Shown here one piece after another: positions 58,331-64,000 of a stretch of DNA of 64,000 bases. The number at the start of each line of letters is the position of its first letter. Position 1 is the stretch's first letter. This DNA is from Atlantibacter hermannii. GTDB lineage: Bacteria > Pseudomonadota > Gammaproteobacteria > Enterobacterales > Enterobacteriaceae. The notes beneath the pieces were generated by a model. It saw only the letters and a program-made list of their open reading frames with translations, did no database searches and was not told where the DNA came from. Where the stretch lies: positions 744,001-808,000 of the forward strand of contig LR134136.1 in the NCBI GenBank assembly GCA_900635495.1. The letters run 5' to 3'. A program made the translations under genes and the position numbers.

Positions 58331-59415
58331 TGTGAGTCCTCACTATCGTGGCGAAGAGGTGGTGTATTAACCGGCTCCGCGTGTAATTGTTGCAACAAGC
58401 GCTCAACCGGGGCAGCAAGCCCAACGGATGGCGGCTGTGCCAGGTTATACCAGAGTGCGCTCTCTTCCTCCACGCAAGACGGCAGGGAGGACACAGAAAG
58501 CCACATCGGTACGATATCCAGATGGAAGTGGCTGAAAGTATGGCGGAACGCGTTAAGTTGCGTCAGAGTATCGGCCTTAATGTGACGTTTCGCCAGCCAC
58601 TCGCGCAGGCTTGCTTCGCTGTCGAACTGCGGAAAACAGTACAGTCCGCCCCAAAGCCCCACGGGCGGGCGTTGGGTCAGGCGCACGGTTTTATCCTGCT
58701 GCATCAGCAGAAAATACCCGACTTTTTCCGGCAGGATCTGTTTGGGTTTTTTGCCGGGGTAAGCTGCCCAGCTTTGTGTGGCGTATGCCACGCAGCCAGA
58801 TTGCAACGGGCACAGTTCGCACTTCGGGCGCGAGCGGGTGCAGACTATCGCGCCTAAATCCATCATCGCCTGATTAAAGCGTTCTACCCCTTTGGCGGGC
58901 GTGACGGCTTCGCTCAGCGACCACAGTTTTTTCTCGACGTCCTTTTTACCCGGCCAGCCCTCAACGACGTAGCAGCGCGCCAGGACGCGTTTCACGTTGC
59001 CGTCGAGTATAGGAAAGTGTTGGCCAAGCGACAGCGACAGGATAGCGCCCGCCGTGGAGCGCCCGACACCCGGCAGCACGGCCACATCGTCGAACGTTTC
59101 CGGGAATTGCCCGTTGAACTTGTCCGCGACCATTTTTGCCGCTTTATGAAGGTTGCGGGCGCGGGCGTAATAACCGAGCCCGGTCCATAAATGCAGCACT
59201 TCATCAAGCGGTGCCTTCGCCAGATCGGTAACGGTTGGGAAACGTGCCATAAAGCGCGTGAAATAGGGGATCACCGTTGCGACTTGCGTTTGTTGCAGCA
59301 TCACTTCAGACAGCCATACTTTGTAGGGCGTTTTGTCGATCTGCCAGGGGAGCGTTTTTCGCCCGTATTTGTCGTACCAGTCCAGCACCTGGCGAGAAAA
59401 TTGCTGCGCTTGCAT
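58327..59415 (-). CDS. mutY: Adenine DNA glycosylase
   Basis: Removes adenine mispaired with 8-oxoguanine, part of the GO system together with MutT. HhH-GPD fold with LSEVMLQQTQVATVIPYFTR (catalytic Glu), LPGVGRSTAGAILSL (helix-hairpin-helix) and the following catalytic Asp region. The [4Fe-4S] Cys cluster is CTRSRPKCELCPLQSGC. A C-terminal Nudix-like domain recognises 8-oxoG. 362 residues against 350 in E. coli, with a slightly longer C-terminus. Start ATG 59415 (MQAQQFSRQVLDW). Divergent from trmB. Confidence 0.96.
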   Translation of the reverse strand: MQAQQFSRQVLDWYDKYGRKTLPWQIDKTPYKVWLSEVMLQQTQVATVIPYFTRFMARFPTVTDLAKAPLDEVLHLWTGLGYYARARNLHKAAKMVADKFNGQFPETFDDVAVLPGVGRSTAGAILSLSLGQHFPILDGNVKRVLARCYVVEGWPGKKDVEKKLWSLSEAVTPAKGVERFNQAMMDLGAIVCTRSRPKCELCPLQSGCVAYATQSWAAYPGKKPKQILPEKVGYFLLMQQDKTVRLTQRPPVGLWGGLYCFPQFDSEASLREWLAKRHIKADTLTQLNAFRHTFSHFHLDIVPMWLSVSSLPSCVEEESALWYNLAQPPSVGLAAPVERLLQQLHAEPVNTPPLRHDSEDSQ

Positions 59416-59568
59416 CATGAACGCGTGGCATCCGGCTTTGAGTTTCAGGGCCCAGATTGCAGCACAGAGCGAAAAGGCTGTAAACCGGAACTTTCCTGTG
59501 CTTGCATCCCATGACTATCTTTGGATAATGCCGGTTTGCTTTTCCATTCACTGACACAGACTGAAACC

Positions 59569-60289
59569 ATGAATAACGACGTCATTTCACCGGAATTTGA
59601 TGAAAGCGGCCGCCCGCTGCGCCGTATCCGCAGCTTTGTCCGCCGCCAGGGCCGCCTGACAAAAGGACAGCAGCACGCGCTGGATAACTACTGGCCGGTG
59701 ATGGGCGTTGAGTTCACTCCCGCGCCGCTCGATTTTACGGCCCTGTTCGGCCGTAGCGCGCCGGTCACGCTGGAAATCGGCTTCGGCATGGGCGCATCGC
59801 TGGTGGCGATGGCCAAAGCGAACCCGCACCAGGATTTCTTAGGGATTGAAGTTCACTCGCCGGGCGTGGGTGCCTGCCTGAGCCTTGCCCATGAAGAGGG
59901 CGTCGAGAACCTGCGTGTGATGTGCCACGATGCGGTGGAAGTACTGCAAACTATGATCCCGGATAACTCGCTGAATATGGTGCAGTTGTTCTTCCCGGAC
60001 CCCGTGGCATAAAGCGCGCCACAATAAGCGCCGCATTGTCCAGGCGCCGTTTGCCGAGCTGGTAAAGAGCAAATTAAAACTCGGCGGAGTGTTCCATATG
60101 GCTACCGACTGGGAACCTTATGCGGAACATATGCTCGAAGTGATGTCGTCTGTAGAGGGTTACAGCAACCAGTCCGAAAGCAACGACTACGTACCGCGCC
60201 CGGAATCGCGTCCGGTAACCAAATTTGAACAACGTGGCCATCGTCTTGGTCATGGCGTATGGGACTTAATGTTCGAGAGGGTGAAATAA
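59569..60289 (+). CDS. trmB: tRNA (guanine-N7-)-methyltransferase, one frameshift
   Basis: Makes m7G46 in tRNA with SAM. Motif I is VTLEIGFGMGASLV; the catalytic Asp lies in FFPDPWHKARHNKRR. An extra C (60000-60003) breaks the frame within that motif; repaired length is 239 residues, as in E. coli. Start ATG 59569 (MNNDVISPEFDESGRP). Its TAA overlaps the yggL ATG (TAATG). Confidence 0.95.
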
Positions 60290-60615
60290 TGGCAAAGAAC
60301 CGCAGCCGTCGTTTACGTAAAAAGATGCACATCGACGAATTCCAGGAACTGGGGTTTTCGGTGGCATGGCGTTTCCCGGAAGGCACCAGCGAAGAAGTGG
60401 TGGATAAAACCGTTGATGACCTCATTAATGAGGTGATCGAGCCCAACGGCCTGGCCTTTGACGGCAGTGGTTACCTCGCCTGGGAAGGTCTAATCTGTAA
60501 GCAGGAAATCGGTAAGTGTACCGAAGAGCATCAGGCGCTGGTGCGCAAATGGCTTGAAGATCGCAAACTCGAAGATATTCGCTTAAGCGATCTCTTTGAT
60601 GTGTGGTGGGATTGA
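60289..60615 (+). CDS. yggL: DUF469 ribosome-associated protein YggL
   Basis: 108 residues, E. coli length. Basic N-terminus MAKNRSRRLRKKMHIDEFQE and acidic C-terminus DIRLSDLFDVWWD. Reported to associate with the 50S ribosomal subunit in E. coli. Starts on the last base of the trmB stop, hence coupled. Followed by a strong terminator. Confidence 0.93.
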   Translation: MAKNRSRRLRKKMHIDEFQELGFSVAWRFPEGTSEEVVDKTVDDLINEVIEPNGLAFDGSGYLAWEGLICKQEIGKCTEEHQALVRKWLEDRKLEDIRLSDLFDVWWD

Positions 60616-60622
60616 GTGAACT

Positions 60623-60656
60623 GATAACGGGCCGATTCAGGCCCGTTATCATTTTT
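60623..60656 (+). terminator. Terminator after yggL
   Basis: ATAACGGGC / GCCCGTTAT stem (60624-60649), then CATTTTTG. Confidence 0.85.
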
Positions 60657-60675
60657 GAGTTCAGAGGGAGTCGAT

Positions 60676-61392
60676 ATGATGCGTAAAGCGCTTCTGGGCG
60701 CATTGCTGGTCACGGCAATGCATGCTCAGGCCGAATACAAATGCAGCGTCACGCCGCGTGACGATGTCGTGCTCAATCCACAAACCGTTCAGGTGGTGGG
60801 TGAGAATGGTAATCTGGTGATTGGCCCCGACGGCAGCGTGCAATACAACGGCCAGACGAAAAACCTGACGGCAGCTCAACGCCAGCAGGCGCTGGACTAT
60901 CAGAAAGCGTTGCGCACCGAATTGCCTTGGATCCAGCAGGGCGCGCTAAGCCGGGTAGAAAAAGGCCGCGTGGCGCTGGATCGCGTTATTACCCAGGAAG
61001 TCGGCGCCAGCAGTAATATGCGTAACCGCCTGACCAGCCTGGACGCGCAATTAAAAACGCAGATGAACCGGATCATCGAACAGCGCAGCGACGGACTGAC
61101 CTTCCATTATAAAGCCATCGATCAGGTGCGGGCCGACGGTCAACAACTGGTGAATCAGGCGATGGGCGGCATTCTCCAGGACAGCATTAACGAAATGGGC
61201 GCGAAAGCGGTGTTGAAAGGCGGCGGCAACCCTCTGCAGGGCGTACTGGGCAGCCTGGGCGGATTGCAAACGGCCATTCAAAACGAATGGAAAAAACAGG
61301 AGCAGGACTTCCAGCAGTTTGGTCGCGATGTGTGCCAGCGCGTGATCACCCTGGAAGGCCAGCGTAATAAACTGGTTAGCGGACTGAAGTAA
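60676..61392 (+). CDS. yggN: DUF2884 periplasmic protein YggN
   Basis: 238 residues with an N-terminal signal peptide (MMRKALLGALLVTAMHAQA|EYKC) and a mature helical domain (RVEKGRVALDRVITQEVGAS, MNRIIEQRSDGLTFHYKAID, QQLVNQAMGGILQDSINEMG). Function unknown. Start ATG 60676 after GAGGGAGTCG. In E. coli this follows yggL as here, but the gene on its other side is different: mutT begins 13 bp downstream of its stop. Confidence 0.92.
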   Translation: MMRKALLGALLVTAMHAQAEYKCSVTPRDDVVLNPQTVQVVGENGNLVIGPDGSVQYNGQTKNLTAAQRQQALDYQKALRTELPWIQQGALSRVEKGRVALDRVITQEVGASSNMRNRLTSLDAQLKTQMNRIIEQRSDGLTFHYKAIDQVRADGQQLVNQAMGGILQDSINEMGAKAVLKGGGNPLQGVLGSLGGLQTAIQNEWKKQEQDFQQFGRDVCQRVITLEGQRNKLVSGLK

Positions 61393-61405
61393 AGCGACCT
61401 GACGG

Positions 61406-61807
61406 ATGAAAAAACTGCAAATAGCCGTTGGTATTATCCGCAATGCCGATAATGCCATTTTTATTACGCGCCGGGCTGCGGATGCGCATATGGCCAATAA
61501 ATGGGAGTTTCCCGGCGGCAAAATCGAAACGGGCGAAACGCCGGAGCAGGCGCTGATCCGCGAGCTTCAGGAAGAAGTGGGTATCCTTGCGCAGGAGCCT
61601 GCCCTGTTTGAAACCCTGGAATATACCTTTCCCGACCGGCATATTTCGCTGTGGTTTTATATCGTCGATAAATGGCAGGGCGATCCCTGGGGAAAAGAGG
61701 GGCAGCCTGGCGAATGGGTTGCGGTGAGCGCACTGGACGCGGCGGCATTCCCGCCCGCCAACGAACCGGTTGTGGCGCGGCTGAAAACTGAATTCCTCTC
61801 CGCCTGA
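61406..61807 (+). CDS. mutT: 8-oxo-dGTP diphosphatase
   Basis: Sanitises 8-oxo-dGTP, preventing A:T to C:G transversions. Nudix box GKIETGETPEQALIRELQEE VGI is complete. N-terminus MKKLQIAVGIIRNADNAIFI and C-terminal half (FPDRHISLWFYIVDKWQGDP) match the family; 133 residues against about 129. The start has GACGG upstream. In E. coli mutT follows secA; here it follows yggN, although everything to its right (yacG, zapD, coaE, guaC) is in the usual order. Confidence 0.95.
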   Translation: MKKLQIAVGIIRNADNAIFITRRAADAHMANKWEFPGGKIETGETPEQALIRELQEEVGILAQEPALFETLEYTFPDRHISLWFYIVDKWQGDPWGKEGQPGEWVAVSALDAAAFPPANEPVVARLKTEFLSA

Positions 61808-61824
61808 GCCGTTACTGGCGTACG

Positions 61825-61861
61825 AAAAAACCGGGAGCGGTAACGCTATCCCGGTTTTTTT
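61825..61861. terminator. Bidirectional terminator between mutT and yacG
   Basis: AAAAAACCGGGA ... TCCCGGTTTTTT between convergent genes. Confidence 0.9.
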
Positions 61862-61869
61862 ATCCTCAT

Positions 61870-62064
61870 TTAGCGGTCCTGCTCGCTCCACTCATCGCTG
61901 TCGTTAAGATCGCTCTGACTGGGAATGCGCTTTTCTTCCGCCGCCCATTCGCCTAAATCAATCAGCTGACAGCGTTTCGAGCAGAAAGGTCGAAAGGGAC
62001 TTTCCGCATTCCAAATCACGGGTTTGCCGCAGGTAGGGCAATTTACTGTAGTGGTATCTGTCAT
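61870..62064 (-). CDS. yacG: DNA gyrase inhibitor YacG (zinc ribbon)
   Basis: 64-residue zinc-binding protein that inhibits gyrase by binding GyrB. Four zinc cysteines are in VNCPTCGK and FCSKRCQL; RPFCSKRCQLIDLGEWAAEE is the family core. Acidic tail SDLNDSDEWSEQDR. Last gene of coaE-zapD-yacG. Confidence 0.94.
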   Translation of the reverse strand: MTDTTTVNCPTCGKPVIWNAESPFRPFCSKRCQLIDLGEWAAEEKRIPSQSDLNDSDEWSEQDR

Positions 62065-62073
62065 ATTGCCTCC

Positions 62074-62817
62074 TTAACAACAGGCCAGTTCAAAATCCAG
62101 ACGCTCAGGCACGCGTCCATGCTCGCTATCGATGGGCATAAAGCGGATCGCGAAGCGGCTTTTATGACCGGAAATTTGCGGATACAGCTCGTCATCCATA
62201 CTCATTGACAGGCGCAGTAAATCGGCGTCGTCGCCATTATCCTGAAAGAAACCGTTCAGACTGGTTTGCTTACGGAAAGGTGAAGAGTGGCGAATGAGAT
62301 CAAGCACTTTTCCCAGCGCGAAACGCAGTGGGTCAAGGCTGGTGAACCAGCGATTAACCTGGGCGTCGCGGAATTCCTGCGGCATATGCAGCCAGAAATG
62401 CAGGCTGGGCAAATCAAAACTACAGCATCCGCCGGGAATACTCAGGCGCTGGCGCACCAGGCCAATCAGGCGATCTTCCCGCAACGTCTGCCCCAGACGC
62501 GGCGCGGCCATCAGCGTTACGCTGTGCGCTTTCAGCTCCTGGCGAAGCGCCTGGATGCGATCGTTATCCACGCCGGGTACTTCGGCCCAGTTCTGTAATT
62601 TTCGCTGTTGGCGTTCCAGTTCTTTCAGCATCTCGGTACGTACGTCACCACGCTCAAAGACATCCATTAAGTCGCCGATATTACGGAAGAAATGGAGTGC
62701 TGAAGCATGGTCAGTTACGGTTAAGTGCGTCATAAGCTGTTGAAGGAGAAATTCGATACGCAGCCAGGTACGCATTTTTTCATTCAACGGATGTTCGAAG
62801 AGAATGTGGTTGTGCAT
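62074..62817 (-). CDS. zapD: Cell division protein ZapD
   Basis: Z-ring-associated protein that crosslinks FtsZ filaments. 247 residues, same as E. coli. Family sequence ILFEHPLNEKMRTWLRIEFL at the start and ISGHKSRFAIRFMPIDSEHG near the end. Its ATG overlaps the coaE stop by one base (TAATG), indicating coupling. Confidence 0.95.
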   Translation of the reverse strand: MHNHILFEHPLNEKMRTWLRIEFLLQQLMTHLTVTDHASALHFFRNIGDLMDVFERGDVRTEMLKELERQQRKLQNWAEVPGVDNDRIQALRQELKAHSVTLMAAPRLGQTLREDRLIGLVRQRLSIPGGCCSFDLPSLHFWLHMPQEFRDAQVNRWFTSLDPLRFALGKVLDLIRHSSPFRKQTSLNGFFQDNGDDADLLRLSMSMDDELYPQISGHKSRFAIRFMPIDSEHGRVPERLDFELACC

Positions 62818-63438
62818 TACTGATTTTCCTGTTGCACGGCTTGTGCGGCCAGTTGCAAATAACGTTGATGCAGGCGCTTCACCTCGGCATCAACGGCGTC
62901 TGACCTGCCGCTATTGTCTATAACATCATCGGCAATGGCTAAGCGTGATTCCCGGCTCGCCTGGGCTGCGATGATTTGTTCGGCATGTTTTCGTGACACG
63001 TTATCACGTTGCATAGTGCGTATTATCTGAGTTTCAGGCCGGCACATCGACAACGAGCACGCGGTCGGCTTTTTTATGTAGCTGGTTTTCCACTAATAGC
63101 GGAACAACCCATAACACATATTCAGACGTCGCCCCGGCTATTTCGTCCTGGGTCGCCTGATGAATAAGAGGATGCAATAACGCGTTGAGCCAGGCTTTTT
63201 CCTGCGGATCGGCAAAAATACGCTCGCGCAGTTCCCGGCGATTCAGCGTGCCATCAGGAAGCAAAATGGTCGGGCCAAAATGTTGGGCGATGGATTTTAG
63301 CGCAGGTTTTTGAGGCTCAACGACGCTACGGGCGATAATATCAGCGTCAATGACGGTGATACCCAGTTGGGCGAACTTGTTGGCAACCGTGGTTTTCCCA
63401 CTTCCAATGCCACCTGTTATCGCCACTGTGTAAACCAT
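62817..63438 (-). CDS. coaE: Dephospho-CoA kinase, one frameshift
   Basis: Final enzyme of coenzyme A synthesis; phosphorylates the 3'-OH of dephospho-CoA. P-loop TGGIGSGKTTVANKFA near the N-terminus, IDADIIARSVV and LRERIFADP. An extra base at 63039-63040 breaks the frame at VVDVPPETQIIRTMQRDNVS; repaired length is 206, as in E. coli. The gene is essential, so the shift is almost certainly a sequencing error. Confidence 0.95.
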
Positions 63439-63704
63439 ACATCAAACCCTGATTATTAATCATGAAGTAATCACCAGCATTATCATAGCGTTGCGGCAGG
63501 CGGAAAAATATGAAAAAAACGCCGCATTTATGAGGTGACGAATTATGCCTTACGGCAGGTAAATTTATAGGATTGTAGCGTAAAAAAGAGCGCTTTCGCA
63601 GTCTTGCAGCGCCACAATTAGTGCGTATGATAGCGTCACTGGAGTTGGTAGTTGTACCGCCGCTTATATTTACGCGTTCATCGCCATTTACCAGGAATTC
63701 GCTC

Positions 63705-64000
63705 ATGCGTATTGAAGAAGATCTGAAGTTAGGTTTCAAAGACGTTCTTATCCGCCCTAAACGTTCTACCCTTAAAAGCCGTTCCGATGTTGAACTGGCT
63801 CGTGAATTCACCTTCAAACACTCTGGTATCCAATGGTCTGGCGTACCTGTCATTGCTGCAAACATGGACACGGTAGGCACATTCGGCATGGCGAAAGCCC
63901 TTGCAGGATTCGATATCCTGACGGCGGTGCATAAGCATTACTCCGTTGAAGAGTGGCAATCATTTATCGATAGCGTGGATGCGAATGTGCTGAAACACGC
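63705..64000 (+). CDS. guaC: GMP reductase, 3' truncated by window end
   Basis: GuaC deaminates GMP reductively to IMP with NADPH. The N-terminal 98 residues match the family: MRIEEDLKLGFKDVLIRPKR, then IAANMDTVGTFGMAKALAGF and LTAVHKHYSVEEW. The frame is open to the window end. It is divergent from coaE, with a 266-bp intergenic region that includes AT-rich promoter sequence but no further gene. Confidence 0.96.
   Translation, partial: MRIEEDLKLGFKDVLIRPKRSTLKSRSDVELAREFTFKHSGIQWSGVPVIAANMDTVGTFGMAKALAGFDILTAVHKHYSVEEWQSFIDSVDANVLKH

Noticed and set aside
413..63042. Programmed frameshifting or true pseudogenes as the explanation for the many broken genes
   Set aside because: No slippery heptamers with stimulatory structures were evident, the sites fall at unrelated homopolymers, and essential genes are hit. 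Error is simpler.

Overview
The window is chromosomal DNA from a member of the Enterobacteriaceae. Nearly every gene is a close match to an Escherichia/Salmonella-type core gene, and the order broadly follows the E. coli 66-69 min region. GC looks moderately high. The presence of cobQ/cobU, two autotransporters and a tandem yjdF pair, and the absence of the qseBC/mqsRA block, point to a relative in the Enterobacter/Kosakonia/Cronobacter neighbourhood rather than E. coli itself. I do not assign a species.

Layout. 1-5.3 kb: ygiF (5' end missing), glnE, hldE. 5.3-10.7 kb: ubiK, FMN riboswitch-ribB, zupT, ygiD, ygiCB. 10.7-16.8 kb: tolC, then nudF-yqiB-cpdA-yqiA-parE. 16.9-25.2 kb: ygiN, mdaB, parC, plsC, ftsP, ygiQ. 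25.2-36.9 kb: a possibly structured gap, a DASS anion transporter, yqhD-dkgA with their activator yqhC, yghB, metC, exbBD, yghA, three unrecognised small genes, yqhA. 37-51.3 kb is accessory: a metzincin-like autotransporter, yghU, a lipoprotein serine hydrolase followed by cobQ-cobU, a second autotransporter with a Pro-rich linker, a lipoprotein alpha/beta hydrolase, tandem yjdF paralogues and a b561-like membrane protein. 51.3-51.9 kb: tRNA-Phe followed by tandem ~162 bp repeats, each carrying the tRNA 3' end and an intrinsic terminator. 52-61.4 kb: yqgA, speC, nupG, mutY-yggX-mltC, trmB-yggL-yggN. 61.4-64 kb: mutT, yacG, zapD, coaE, guaC. This last block lies next to secA near 2 min in E. 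coli, so yggN|mutT is a synteny breakpoint.

Sequence quality matters for anyone using this annotation. Eighteen genes, including essential ones (parE, hldE, coaE), are broken by about 35 single-base indels, almost all in short homopolymers. In each case the adjacent frame restores the family sequence and usual length. I annotate these as intact genes spanning the frameshift and regard the indels as sequencing or assembly errors.

Regulation visible in the sequence: an RFN element with a good sigma-70 promoter for ribB, met boxes before metC, Fur-like boxes before exbB and zupT, a candidate marbox before tolC, a GC-rich-discriminator promoter for tRNA-Phe, and many bidirectional intrinsic terminators. 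The best candidates for something undescribed are the tRNA-Phe repeat array, the metzincin-like autotransporter, the structured gap after ygiQ, the speC leader and the three-gene unknown locus near 35-36 kb.
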